Made by a program: the position numbers and the translations under genes | DNA from: Cerrena zonata | Lineage: Eukaryota; Basidiomycota; Agaricomycetes; Polyporales; Cerrenaceae | Assembly (NCBI GenBank): GCA_038087015.1 | Contig: JASBNA010000012.1 | Coordinates: forward strand, 930,001-994,000 | Direction of reading: 5' to 3' | Length of the DNA stretch: 64,000 nucleotides | Part shown: positions 25,066 through 36,800 of the stretch, one piece after another | Layout: every line of letters starts with the position of its first letter | Position numbering within the stretch: the stretch's first letter is position 1 | The notes under the pieces: model-generated | Database searches by the model: none | Seen by the model: only the letters and a program-made list of their open reading frames with translations | Told to the model about the DNA's origin: nothing

Positions 25066-27431
25066 ATGGATCCTTACGAGACAGAGAACCCTTTTGAGGA
25101 GGAAGCCGACCGTGTTCAGTCTGAAGAATCGTCTTCCTATAGAGTTAACCTCTCGGCACCTTCTTCGCCCCCTGCTCAGTCATCCAGGATACCTTCGTCA
25201 CCCCCTTTGGGCTCAGCTTCGAGACCAACTTTCCCGTCCTCTGGCTCTCATAGGACACCTCAGTCGTATAAGAATGATTATTGTTGTGCGAGGGACCAGT
25301 GGCTTCACTCAGGGGAGGACGTAGAGATCACGGTGAGTTATGCTTTATGGTGGTGATTGCATTCGGGGCTAAGGGGTGTATGTATGAAGATTACAGATGC
25401 TATCAAGACTACTGCTAATTCGTCCTCGGCGTATATTACCTATGCTATCAAGTCTGGAGTGCGTATACACACTTGAACTTGTCGTCCCGTGTAGGTTGGG
25501 GGGCTAATGACTTCATGACTGTAGATGGCTACCGCTCACCACAGGTACTCCGAATTCGAATCATTACGGACAAATTTGACGAAACTATACCCGACGTTGA
25601 TCATCCCTCCTATCCCTTCCAAGCAGTCGATTGGCGAATATGCTATTAAGCAAGCAAAGGCAAAGGAAGATGCTGCTATGATCGCAAGGCGTAAACGGAT
25701 GCTCCAGACGTTCCTTAATAGGATTGGTAGGCATCCTATATTGTCGAATGAGCATGTCTTTCATCGGTTCTTGGATGGAGAGGTATCATGGGTACGTCGA
25801 ATAGCTCCATGATACGGCTAGTCGATGAACTGATGTGGATTTGGTAGACGGAGGTCTTGCATTCACCTCCGATATCTCAACTGCCAACGAATATCCTCAA
25901 GGCACCTTCGCACAACCCGACAGACCAGAATGTAGTCGCTGCTTATGCTGCACTGCCAAATCCTTCGGCCACACACGCCCTTCGAAGACCGGATCAGCGG
26001 TTCCTGGACTCGGAGGTGTTTACTAACAAGTTCGCTGCGCATCTTAGTGGTCCGATGGAGAAGGTGACGCGGAGGGCTATGAAACGGTGGTCAGGTACGT
26101 TGTCAATGTTTCGACTGCTTCTGAAGTTGCGGCGGTTGACTCGCTTGTGTGATTGTAGATTATTCGCATGATCATGCAGAGCTGGGTGCTGCTCTTAATG
26201 GGTTTAGTTTGAATGAGACTGGTCCTCTTTCGTCTGCTATCGAGAAGACGGGTCAGGCTGTGGATGCTACTTACATGTCGACGACAGGACTAGTGAGTTG
26301 TAGTGTTTAACCTTTGCGAGTCGTATCCTATAACGTCTTGGTTTCAGCTACAAGAGCTAGAACAGAATTGGGCCGAACCGCTCAACGAGTACTCCCAATT
26401 CGCGTCTATCATCAAGAAACTCCTGGTATATCGCCATCAGAAACACGTCCAATACGAGATGACACAAGAGAACCTCGAAGCCAAACGTGAGCAACTCGAA
26501 GAACTCGAGAAGAGCGAACAAGCAGCTCGCAGACTCGAAGAAGCTCTTGGGCGGGGACGTACCGGTGCTGAAGGGTCTCGCGTAAACGGTACTGGTGAAG
26601 ATACCACAGGAACGAGTCCTCCGGGGGCAGGGTTGAGCGGAGGAGAACCTAGTAGAGGAGAGAGAGGAGATAATGGGTACCTTCCTCCTCATCCTGGACC
26701 GAACCCGGTGAGGAGACGGGCTCCGGGGATGGGATTTTTGAGTGCGTTGAGTTACACGCTTCATGGGATGATGGATGTGGACCCTGTCACTGCTCGGCGG
26801 AATGCGATTAGTAAATCCCGAGAACAGATTTCGCTCGTGAGTGTTTCTTCATTTGATTTCGAGCTTTTTTGTTGTTGTTCTTTGCGTTATGAGTATTCTT
26901 ATTACTCTATATGTGTCTGATGATGATGTGTATGCTAATGTCGATTGTTCTTCTTTTCCTCTCCTCCCCCATTTTTGGACGAATCCCGCAGTTGGAAGAT
27001 GCGCTGCATTTGTCGGCACAGGATTTGAAGTATTCTAGCTCGACGATTCAGGCGGATTTGGATCGCTTCCAGAGGCAGAAGGTCGCGGATATCCGAGAGA
27101 TGGCTATTAGTATGGCGACGAGTCATCGGGATTGGTGTAAGAAGGTACGCACTTCCATTCGTTCATTGTTTGGCATATTGCATTTAGGTGACTGAACTCT
27201 TTTCGTTGTTATTTCAAATTTGCCAATCCTAATCTTGTCATCACCGTCGTCATCCAATGTTCTTTGACAATTATTCAGAACCTCGAAGCTTGGGAGGAAG
27301 CAAAGCGGGAGGTGGACAAGATTCCCGATCATCCTAATCGTGTGCCGGAGGAGAATGGGGATAATGCCTCTGTGGGCGTCGTAAACGTTAATGGATCGAG
27401 GGATTCGCCTTCGACTGTTGACGGACATTGA
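25066..27431 (+). CDS. SNX41: sorting nexin SNX41/ATG20-type, PX-BAR protein
   Basis: Eight exons (25066-25332, 25390-25458, 25525-25791, 25848-26095, 26160-26292, 26348-26836, 26992-27144, 27279-27431) sum to 1779 nt, 592 residues, without a frame break. The PX domain spans about residues 75-205: HRYSEFESLR holds the arginine that contacts phosphatidylinositol 3-phosphate, and PPIPSKQSIG is the proline loop of this subfamily. The helical BAR-like part follows (TNKFAAHLSGPMEKV, LLQELEQNWAEPL, YRHQKHVQYEM and a coiled coil). A low-complexity insert lies around residues 380-430. Homologues act in endosome-to-Golgi retrieval and in selective autophagy (Cvt pathway). Acidic, proline/serine-rich N-terminus. 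Confidence 0.92.
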
Positions 27432-27939
27432 GGGCAGTTTGTGGGTGGACCAGCTGGTGGTTTTGGTCACGAGCGGTTGATTAGCATGGTTCTTGGTTTT
27501 CTGTCTTTCTTGCTCGTTCGCTTCACTGTTTATTCTCCATACCGAGTCTTTTCACATTTTCTTTTACAGTTTGGAATCACCATAATGAACCTTTTGTACA
27601 AGTTGATTTCCAGGAACATGTTTGGGTCTGCCATGATTACGAGTCAAGATATATTGCACGTGTGAAATAAAGTAGAAGTTTCTAGATGAGGTGTGACATA
27701 GCCAGAGATGTGGATAGCATTATTATAGGGAAGCTACACATCGGAAGTGTGGAAGGAATCCGAAAGAAGGATGGCAGTCCAATTGAACAGGCATCATTGA
27801 GGACCGATCGCGGGATGTACTCACAGCAACATGTGAACATCCTACGAGAAGTCACAAGCAAGCTATGACGTGTACAAATGGGGGAGCATACGGTGAAAGA
27901 GGCCGAAGGAGGGGTCATGCAAAAGTATGACGCCAGGCC
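27432..27939. other. convergent intergenic region
   Basis: Lies between the stop codons of SNX41 and the minus-strand TPR gene; both 3' untranslated regions fall here. No supported gene or repeat. Confidence 0.45.
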
Positions 27940-29266
27940 TTATGATTGGGATTTACCCTCTTTATCATCCTCGTTCTGCTGCTGTTCGAGTTCCGCAGCT
28001 TTGAGCTTCTGGCCCAGGATTTTTGCGCTTACCTAGAAAGAAGCAGACGCGGAAGGGGAAATCAAAGCGAGATGTCAGTTCAGCGGCACTTGGACGAAAC
28101 AAAAAAACAATAGAGAGAGGAGAGGAGATGTTCACATTGCGGATGTGCATCGCGGCACGGTCGACTCCGAAGTCGTTACTGCGTTTGTATTGGGCCAGTG
28201 CGTCTTCTAAACGCCCACCTAGAGAGAGTTTTTTATTATTAATGGCGTGAAGTGATTGATGAACGATTGAGCCAAGGTTTGAGGAACGAGGAAGGGTCGA
28301 TAACAATAAGGTGAGATTAGATGTAGGGGATCGTCTGTTGGACGTATAAAGCACAAGACGTACATGCTTCGAGCACGGCGGCTAGATTGAAGGCAATCTC
28401 GGGATCTTCGGGGGCTAGCGAAGCCGCGATTCTGGAGATGAGGGGAGGTGTGTGTGTGCGGATAGAGCATGGGTGGGGGGAGGTTAGAAAAAGGAAAGGA
28501 TGGAGAAAAAAGGAAATGCCGATCAGCGAGGTTGGGAGCGGTTGGATCGGAAGGGACGAACTGGAGATGATGTAAAGCCAGGTCCGGGCGACTGACGGGA
28601 GAAACAATGTATGCACTAGCGAGGTCTACACACGAGATCGGTGAATATGGAGATGATGACAGTTGGGGAGACAATTGGTACGGACTGGTGTGAGCGTCAG
28701 GGCTTGATGGCTGGAGTGCAATAGACTCTTTCCAAGCGTTGATGGCGTTGTCGAATTCCTCTAGGAAAGATGTAAAATGAGATGTGTGTGATTTGCAGTG
28801 ACAGAATTGTAGACGCGTACTGAGATGGTAATGAGTGACACCGAGGTTGAAAAGAGAGCTAGCAGTTTTCTTGACGTCGACGCTGCGTTGATAGAGAGCC
28901 TGAGGAGTGTGTCAGAGAGAGCTGTCGGGCGGGCTATGAATGAAGAGAGGAAGAGACCTTGGCGGCCTGCACGTCGCCTTCTTCTAATTTTAGAGTGCCC
29001 TGTTCGAGACATTCGAGGGCTTCGACCTCTGCAGGATCTGATGCGGTAGAGTGTGGGGTTGTGGAAGTTGCCCAGCCTGATGATTTGGCGAGGAGAACAA
29101 TAAGAGGAGGTCATGAGTAAGAGTTGGCGAACTCACGTTTAGATGGGCTCGAGAAAGCCGCGGGGATCTGCGGTCTGCATCGTGCAATACGCTGATGCAG
29201 ACGAGGAGCGGTCCTTGATATCCCGCGAGCTATTGTGCTCGAACCTAATCTCAACATACCAAACAT
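27940..29266 (-). CDS. mitochondrial TPR-repeat protein
   Basis: Start at 29266; stop at 27940-27942. The N-terminus (MFGMLRLGSSTIARG, then many R and no acidic residue for about 40 residues) looks like a mitochondrial presequence. Spliced segments then encode TPR-type helices: EGDVQAAKALYQRSVD, TASSLFNLGVTHYHL, FDNAINAWKESIALQPSSPD, DLALHHLQ, APEDPEIAFNLAAVLEA and LEDALAQYKRSNDFG. The C-terminus is charged and glutamine-rich. About seven short introns separate them; the frame follows through all, although the exact ends of the first intron are less sure. TPR proteins scaffold other proteins, and no partner can be named. It shares a 207-bp upstream region with TIM23, which is divergently transcribed. 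Confidence 0.75.
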
Positions 29267-29473
29267 TGCGGTCAATGTTTTGTTTTTACGGAGACAAACG
29301 CTGGCGGAGGGTTCAGTCTGACGTTGCGAACCTGCGAAGCGCTTTCCTTTTCTGGACAGTCGCTTTTTGAAGCAAGGCGCCCATACTGTATTTCGTTCCG
29401 CCACCACCCTCGCACTCATCCTCCGCACACCAAAAGTCGTCGAGCTCAGCTCAAAAGACAGCCTCCAGACACC
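29267..29473. promoter_or_regulatory. shared divergent promoter of the TPR gene and TIM23
   Basis: Only 207 bp lie between the two divergent start codons, so both promoters must overlap here. Both products are predicted mitochondrial, which suggests co-regulation, an inference from position. Confidence 0.5.
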
Positions 29474-30467
29474 ATGCAGTCCGACTCGGCACCCACACAG
29501 GACCCCTCCGCTGTTCTTAGGAATGCGACATTTGCACAGAGCCCAGCTGGCTCATCGTCACCGGACGCACCCGTCACAGCGAATGACTTGCTTCTCGGTG
29601 CTTACGACCCCGCCAAACTGCATCCCATGGCAGGCCTGGAGGATAAACTAGACTACCTCCTTCTGGAAGACGACATGACGAGCGATCTGCCCGGCTCGGG
29701 AACCGCCATTCCTTCCAGAGGATGGAGTGACGACCTATGTTATGGTACCGGTACCATGTATCTCTCTGGTGCGTACCTATCTTTCCTTTTCATCCTATTT
29801 CATCTTCCTATTCCCGTTAGTCCCTGGCTCTTTCTTGCTCATTTTGCCGCTCTTTTTTGTCTTGCTCCATCTCGTCGCTCTCACACCTTATCTCTCTCAT
29901 GTCCTCTCTTATTGTGTTCGCTTCATCACATGGCTCATCTTTTTCTCTTCCAGGCCTCGCCCTTGGCGGAATATGGGGTCTTCGTGAGGGTGCACGTCGG
30001 CCCTTGGCTGTGTCCAACGCTCGCTTGCGGATCAACAGCATCCTCAATTCAGTCACTCGAAGAGGAACCTTCATTGGAAACTCGGCCGGTGTCCTAGGTT
30101 AGTCAAATCTCGCTCCTTCCATCCCACTCGATTCCATTCTCATCATTTACATTACATCACAACCCCCTTGCATATCAACTCATCACCGTTCGACACAATA
30201 TTAGCCCTCGTTTACAATGGCATTAATTCCACCATCGATGCCGTTCGGGAAAAACATGATACGGCGGGTAGTATGGCTGCAGGCTTTCTGACAGGTGCTC
30301 TTTACCGGTCAACAGGTCAGTACCAATTTTTCGTCATCGTGCCGCGTGCATCTTCTCAATATTCGCGTTCCTTTCTTCCTATAGCCGGCGTGCGACCTGC
30401 CATTGCAGCGGGTGCGTTTGTTTCGGGACTAGCTGGCGTATGGGGCTACGTCAAGCGGAGGGTTTAG
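29474..30467 (+). CDS. TIM23: mitochondrial inner-membrane translocase subunit TIM23
   Basis: TIM23 forms the protein-conducting part of the presequence translocase of the inner mitochondrial membrane. Four exons (29474-29768, 29954-30097, 30205-30315, 30385-30467) give 633 nt, 210 residues, close to the usual 200-240. The N-terminal half is hydrophilic and faces the intermembrane space (LHPMAGLEDKLDYLLLED). The Tim17/Tim23 domain follows with glycine-zipper helices: GLALGGIWGLREGARRP, RINSILNSVTRRGTFIGN, AGSMAAGFLTGALYRST and GVRPAIAAGAFVSGLAG, then a basic end. All exon joins keep the frame. Confidence 0.95.
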
Positions 30468-31702
30468 AGATTCCGATTTACACATCACCACTCCTGTACA
30501 ATATCTTAATAACTCTACCTATTCTTAATATCCTTTTGTGAGTCTCATTCCATCACACTCGTCCGATGTGATATTGCAACCGACCAAAGGCCCCCCAGTT
30601 GCTCGTGACCTCTGTCCGAGCTTTTGTTTCGTTATCAGGGTGCAAACTAGCAGACCTGTCTGCCTCTAAAACCATCTACCCGCACCGTCTGTTCATCCAC
30701 GCGTGCCCGAATCAGAATTTCAGATATTCGACTATTCATTTCGAGGCTTATAGTTTCCACCGACTTGGTTAAGCTCGGAGCTGATACCGTTCTATATATT
30801 TTTCAGGTCCGTTTAGGTCATCGTTCTTCTGTACATCATAGATGTCAACAGATTCGTGAACTTTGCACGCGTGGCTCCCGGGTGGGTACAGTTCCGAGGT
30901 GCTTTTCTTTTGCTTTTTCGAGGTAACAATTCGGTGTTGGGGGTGTTTAGCTCCGTTTAATCGGATCGGTCGGTCGGGCGAGTGGGATCGTTCAGATCTC
31001 AACTGGAAGCGAAACACAACTTTATATGTCATCAAGGGCAGGTCTTGACATGGGTCTAGTGTCACGTTTTCCCCGTCCATTCCCTTTTACTCTCTCACTT
31101 CTTTCTCCCCGGTCCACCCAAACCCCCTTTTTTGTCCTCTAAGCTCGAATGTCAAACCCCACCCGATTCCGCGCCACGTCCCATGCATCCCCAAGCATCC
31201 CATAATCTTCCATACCCCCTCATAACCAGACCAGATCATATTCCATTACACCATCATCATAATCCCGTCATACGTCTTTTCTTTCGACATCTTCTGACCC
31301 TCTCTTCGTTGACCCCCCTTGGCCCGGACTCTATATAACCTTACCAAAGCTCAAACCATGTTTCGCTACCTCCGCTCCTTCGAGGTCGCTGAGCCTTGTT
31401 TTTTTTGTTGTCCTCGGGTCCATTCCGCTCTATTCATCGCCACCTTCCTCTCTCTCTTCATTCGTGCTTGGTCTTCTCTGCTATTCGTCTATTCATACTG
31501 AGCTTCCTCCTTCCTATCTTGCCCACTCCGATTCCTATTCAATCCACATTTCTTCCCGTCCTTCTCTTTCCCAGTTTATTGTCCTCCGTCACCCCTCACC
31601 CTATCATTTGTCTTTCTCTCCCCGAATCGTCATAGGTCTTCCTTTCCCCACCATTGTCATCGCTTTTTGTCTTTGCGCAAGTGGGCGATCTCTCACCTTT
31701 TC
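30468..31702. other. intergenic region upstream of the velvet gene, pyrimidine-rich
   Basis: TIM23 3' flank, then a long upstream region. Bases 31080-31660 are strongly C+T-rich on the plus strand. A TATATAA sequence lies near 31331. No supported coding region, although an unrecognised first exon of the velvet gene could lie here. Confidence 0.4.
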
Positions 31703-33676
31703 ATGTCTTGTCATGGTGTGGAAACACTCGTGAAGAGGTCCTGGGATACCGATATCGACAACGACGAGTGCCCGCAACCGGTTGGCAGAACGATGACGAT
31801 GAGACGACAAAAGCATAAAGAGCACAAATCGGCTGCTTTGCCTATCTATCGTGTTCGGTATCATCGAGCGGTGGGTGTTTGTTTATTTGGATTTGGGGAC
31901 GGTGATTCAATTTTTTGGTTTTCTTCCCGTCGTTTGTGGGTTGTAGCATCCTCCGCAATGTTTGTTGACGACATCTCCGCTCATGCGTTCCGAAGAGGAC
32001 AAGAAACCAGGCAGGGTGGGTACCCGATTTAAATTATTTTTTTGAAATTCATCCGAGAGAGAGCGATTCGAATTGCGTAAAAATATCCTTTTGAACTTGC
32101 GTTCTCTAAATTTTCGTTTTTCTCTTGTGTTGGATAGGAAATTTCTCGTCCGAGAAATCATAGGAGCTCGACACATCGTACTTCGATTCAACGTCGAAGC
32201 CGCGCTAGAAGTCCTCTTGCGGTTCAGGAAGAGTCGAGTCCGTTGGTCGATTCCCCTTCGCTCCCGCTCAAGTCTGAAAAGTACGTCTCCCCTCTCGTCT
32301 CTCCCTCTCTCCCTCTCATTCACTCATTCGCACACTCTCGCTTGTGAATTTTTTGTCGAATGCATATTTTCGATCTCGATAGATCCTACCGACTGGAAAT
32401 TGTCCAACATCCGATAAAATGTGCGGAATTCGGGACGTCGCCGTTGACCCGACTTCCACTCTCCCCACCGGTGATTGTGCAATTACATTTGCGCGGAGGA
32501 GGCGAGATTGAAGAGTGAGTGTACGTCCTTTGATTAGGGTCTTTTTCTTTTTCTCTCCCCTTTTTGTGTTTGTGAAGTTCCCGGCCATTGTTGATTTCCG
32601 TTAGCGAAGTGGAATTACCGTTCTTGGTCGCGCAGTTGGCGCTATACAGTGCCGATGGAAATAATGCCGTGGATCATCCCCATCCTCACCCGCAAGCACG
32701 AACCCCCCACCCCAACAACACCAACACAACAACATCGGAGTGGGGAATGCCCTACCACTGGACATCAACTCGATCAGCAGATGTTGTATGGCAGTTTGGT
32801 CGCGTCGCCCCAGTTTTTGAGGAATTATCAGGGAAAGCAGGGGGTGTATTTTTTGTTCCCGGATGTGAGTGTGAGGTGGAAGGGGCAGTATCGGTTGGGG
32901 GTGTCGTTGTTGAGAATACCAGGGCAAGTGTGATTTTTCTTTTCTGTGTTTGTTTTTATGAATTGATGGAAAGGTTTTATTTTATTTTATTTTGGGATAC
33001 TCTTTCTTTTCGGGTTTTGGATGTGGTATTTTGGGGTTTTTGTTTTTGTAGGTTGGAGACTTTGGCGATTTCGGAACCGACACCACCAGGTCATCGACAT
33101 GGAAGTTCGGGAAATGTACTCGCGAGAGCTCAGACGTATCCCTTTGACGTCGTCTCGCGGAGCGAATACACCGCACCCGGTAAGAAAAGCTGGCTTCTGC
33201 ACAGTGATTCGGCAGAATTCCCAGTCCAAATCCACCTGGCTTGGATTATGGCATGTGTATCGTGGCTAGACGGTGTCCATTATGCTATAGATGTTCACAT
33301 CTATATCTATATCGATGACTATGCCACATGCGAGCCAGAGGGTATTTGGAAATGGAGCTATCTGTTGATCACTGTGTCTGCCCCATTCTCATCTCCATAC
33401 GATCATCGTGGACTCACATGCCTCCCTTTTTTCTTTCTCCTCCACTCCTGTGGTGGATTGTGGGTGTAGCGCAGACGCCGTTGACGCAGTATTTCATCCA
33501 GCAGGGTGCTCGAATGTACGCTTTTGCCTCTTCTGTGTCTCGTGCGCGGTTTCCGAGCTGACTGACTGACTCTGTTTTGTTGTTGTTGATGATGTGGTGT
33601 TTTTTGGGGGTGGGGGTAATAAAGGACTGCGACTTCTTCGATTCGGGTTATGTCTCCTACCATTCGATATAGTTAG
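31703..33676 (+). CDS. velvet-domain transcription regulator, start uncertain
   Basis: Velvet proteins (VosA, VelB, VeA, VelC) are fungal DNA-binding regulators of development and secondary metabolism. The domain is clear: exon 32138-32280 ends in SEK; exon 32383-32514 encodes SYRLEIVQHPIKCAEFG and SPPVIVQLHLRGGGEIE; exon 32605-32927 has ELPFLVAQLALYSADG, then MLYGSLVASPQFLRNY and YFLFPDVSVRWKGQYRLGVS. Exon 33052-33179 has YPFDVVSRSEYTAP; exon 33470-33515 has QTPLTQYFIQQGARM; the last exon is 33625-33676. Two single-base insertions are needed (C6 run at 32703-32708; GG near 33053-33056). The start at 31703 is a guess: the first exons (31703-31872 and about 31950-32010) carry no domain. Which velvet subfamily it belongs to is unclear. 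Confidence 0.75.
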
Positions 33677-34386
33677 ATTTTTTATGCCGCGTTTTTGAAT
33701 TCCGGTTTTTGTCTTTTTCTTTTCGTTATTTGCTTTCTCTCTCAAGTGTCTTCGTATTTGCCTTATTTGGTATTCGGTTCACCTTCTTACGATTTTCTTG
33801 TTTCTTGTCTTGGCGCGTTTGTTGTTACCTACCCTAGTTTCTAGACCCCGTGTTTTCTTCGTGTTTGTGTTTTTTCGAAATTCGCTTATATAGACATGGC
33901 GCCATCCTTTACTGGCATAACCTTTCGTTCTTACTGCTACGTTTGAATGTTTGGACTTTCTTCGTTAAAAGTTTTCATATTGTATAATAAACTGTATCTT
34001 GAAAATGTGTCATTACTTCCTACGTCATCATCGCCAGGGTCTATTTTCGAGTGTCAGGGTATTCGGGATAGCGATTCGGGCAGAGCGGTGTAGCAGTACA
34101 CTGCCATGTATCTGACCATCGGCCTCGACCCGCAACTAAACCAGTGTTCAAGTGAGAGATAATGGCGAATGGTTGAATAGCAAAGGGGTGGGGTCTGCGG
34201 AGGGATATGCGTGGCTGTGCAGAATGCCGAGGAGTTCTGCGATTTGCCGGGAATGGCAAGCTGCGGAAGGACCGCCTGCCTCGTTTCTCTGAGCTCTTCT
34301 CGTCTTCTCGCTTTATATTCCCGGACCCTCAGTTAGGTTTCAACTTGCACTTGCTTCACACCCTCATCTCCTCCTCCTCATCCCAA
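33677..34386. other. intergenic, velvet 3' region and CYSTM promoter
   Basis: T-rich 3' flank followed by the promoter of the small cysteine-rich gene. No other supported feature. Confidence 0.4.
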
Positions 34387-34920
34387 ATGTCTAACAAAGA
34401 TTACTACGGTGGCGGCCAACCTGGCTACTATCCCCCACAAGGTAAGCTACTAGACGGGCGGCATTGGGTGCCTTGTTGGTGACATGTTGTGTTTGTGTGT
34501 TTATTGTGGTTGCCGTTACGTCTCTCTAGGTCCTCCTCCTGGTCAAGGCGGTTACTATCCCCAGGAACCTCAGCAGGCGTATGGTGGATATGGTGGCCAG
34601 CCTGGTTATGGCCAACCACCCCCCGGTCCTTATGGAGGGGCGCCTTATGGTGGCCAGTATCAACCTCAACCGCCCCCTCAGACGGTTTATGTGTGCGTGT
34701 GACTGTTCGTTGTTACGTCGTGTTTTGGGACTGATTCTTTGTGTGTATGGTAGCCAACAGCAGGATAAGGGTAGCGGGGGTGGAGGCTGTTTGGCCTGTC
34801 TTGCGGGAGCGTGTCTGTGTTGTTGCGCAGAGGGTGAGTTGTCCCGAGTTGTGCGGAGATAGTGTGCTAACATAAGACTCGTTCGTTTTTGCAGAGATTT
34901 GCTGCGACTGTCTCTTCTAA
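34387..34920 (+). CDS. CYSTM-type cysteine-rich membrane microprotein
   Basis: Four exons (34387-34441, 34530-34692, 34754-34833, 34895-34920) make 324 nt, 107 residues. The first 75 residues are a low-complexity tail of G, Y, P and Q (GYYPPQ, GGYGGQPGYGQPPPGPYGG). The C-terminus is a compact cysteine-rich hydrophobic segment (GCLACLAGACLCCCAEEICC), the pattern of CYSTM modules, which attach to membranes and are linked to stress tolerance and metal handling in yeast and plants. The assignment rests on this pattern; metal binding or palmitoylation of the cysteines is an inference. Confidence 0.8.
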
Positions 34921-35362
34921 GACGTCCTTGATGCACCGTCTGTGTTCCATTCTGCAAGTCAATCACGGTTGCTAGTGTTTCTCCTTTTTCCTTTTCCTTC
35001 CGGTTACCCCCATTATGCTCTTCACGGACTACGAGATTCTGTCGAGTCGGCCCATTTGTATAATTTCTCGCACTGGATATCCGATATCGTATTGTAATGC
35101 CCTGGTTTCTATACATGACATGAGTTTTCTATCTGTGATGAGGTCATGGCGAGTTAATAGCTGTTAATAGCGAGTTAATAGAAAGACTACTAGTGAGTCT
35201 AAGTCTTGTTGAACGGAGGTCTGTGATTGGCCTGCCGCGTCCGGGATCACCCGGTGTCACGGGCAGTCACGTCACGGGGGCCATTGGGATTTGGACTGTA
35301 CTCTTCCCGCTGCACAACACATCGTCGACGCTCTCTTCCTCCTCCCTCCTCTCATCAACAAA
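34921..35362. other. intergenic, CYT1 promoter
   Basis: 3' flank of the CYSTM gene and the upstream region of cytochrome c1. A short tandem repeat of GAGTTAATAG-type units occurs at 35150-35182. No further feature. Confidence 0.4.
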
Positions 35363-36800
35363 ATGCTCTTCAGACTCCCTGCGAGCTCCCTGAAGAGTGT
35401 GCACTCGCTCAAGGATGTCGCTGCAAACTCGTCGCGTCTCGTAGCACGCAGAACGGTGCGTTTGCACTTCCGTTTGCCAAAGCAAACCCTCCGACTGGCT
35501 GGTCCTGATCCCCACTCTCTTTCTTAGCCCGTTCGGTTTGCCTCGTCAAGCTCTGCATCGTCTACCGTAAAGGTGTGTACTCCATGCGTCGAATGCGGAG
35601 GTTTTGACAGTCTGACGTTGCTTTGTAGTCGGTGCTTGATTCTCGTGCAGCGCTGGCCTCTGCCGCTATTGCTACTGTCGGTTCCATTGCTTGGTACACC
35701 CACCTCTACGGCACCCTTCCTTTTGTTGGTCAAGTCCACGCCAACTCGCCCGCTGAGGAGGGCTTGCATCCTCCACAATATCCTTGGTCCCACAACGGCT
35801 GGTTGGATTCTTACGATCACGCTAGGTGCGTCTAGACCTTCCGAAAAAAACGCTCAAACGTTCCGATTCTCATTCGCATTCCGTCTTCTGTGTTCCTTAT
35901 TGAATTCAATAGCATTCGTCGTGGATACCAGGTCTACCGTGAAGTCTGTGCCGCATGTCACTCCCTTGACCGTATTGCCTGGCGTAACCTCGTCGGTGTC
36001 TCGCACACTGCGGACGAAGCCAAGGCTATGGCTGAAGAAGTCGAGTATGAAGATGGCCCTAATGATCAGGGAGAGATGTTCCAACGTCCAGGAAAACTCT
36101 CGGATTATTTGCCTCCTCCGTACCCCAATGAAGAGGCGGCTAGGGCTAGCAATCAGGGTGCCCTTCCGCCGGATTTGAGTTTGATCACAAAGGCTCGTCA
36201 TAGTGGACCGGTATGTGTTTTGTTTGTGTAGTATGGTGTTTGGAGGTTGATGGTTGGGTGGTGGTGGTGGTGTTTGTGCGGATAGGACTATGTGTTTGCG
36301 CTTTTGACTGGGTATCGTGACCCCCCGGCTGGTTTCGAGATTCGTGAAGGCATGAACTACAACCCATACTTCCCTGGTAATGCCATTTCCATGGCTCGTG
36401 TTCTCTTCGACGAGCTCGTCGAGTACGAAGACGGTACGTCTCTCTTTTTACCTACTTTATTGCGTCATACGCGGTGGAATTCTGAATTGGTGTTATGACG
36501 TTATTTCAGGTACACCCGCCACCACCTCGCAATTGGCCAAGGACGTCGTCACCTTCCTCAACTGGGCTGCTGAACCCGAACACGACGAGCGCAAGAAGGC
36601 CGGTATCAAGGCTGTCATTCTGTTCTCCAGTTTGACTCTCATCAGTTTGTATGTGAAGCGCTTCAAGTGGTCGGTCATCAAAAACAGGAAGATCTGTGAG
36701 TAGCTGTGTATATGCGGGTTTAAATGGTGATACGGATGCTGATTGATGGTTTTTTTGTGTTTGTGTAGTCTACAACCCTCCGGTGGATAAGACTCATTAG
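35363..36800 (+). CDS. CYT1: cytochrome c1, heme protein of respiratory complex III
   Basis: Cytochrome c1 passes electrons from the Rieske protein to cytochrome c in ubiquinol-cytochrome c reductase. Seven exons (35363-35455, 35528-35572, 35629-35825, 35913-36210, 36286-36433, 36510-36695, 36769-36800) sum to 999 nt, 332 residues, in one frame. The N-terminus has a basic presequence followed by a hydrophobic sorting segment ([17 protein letters not shown]). The heme site is CAACH at about residues 124-128. The distal part [13 protein letters not shown] supplies the methionine ligand. A C-terminal membrane anchor ([20 protein letters not shown]) and a basic tail follow, as in the family. No anomaly. 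Confidence 0.97.

Noticed and set aside
29324..30097. 257-codon frame overlapping TIM23
   Set aside because: It reads through TIM23 intron 1 and then leaves the true frame; the spliced model is supported by the full Tim17/Tim23 domain.
31132..31635. Several plus-strand frames before the velvet gene
   Set aside because: Pyrimidine-rich low complexity; no velvet-like or other domain.
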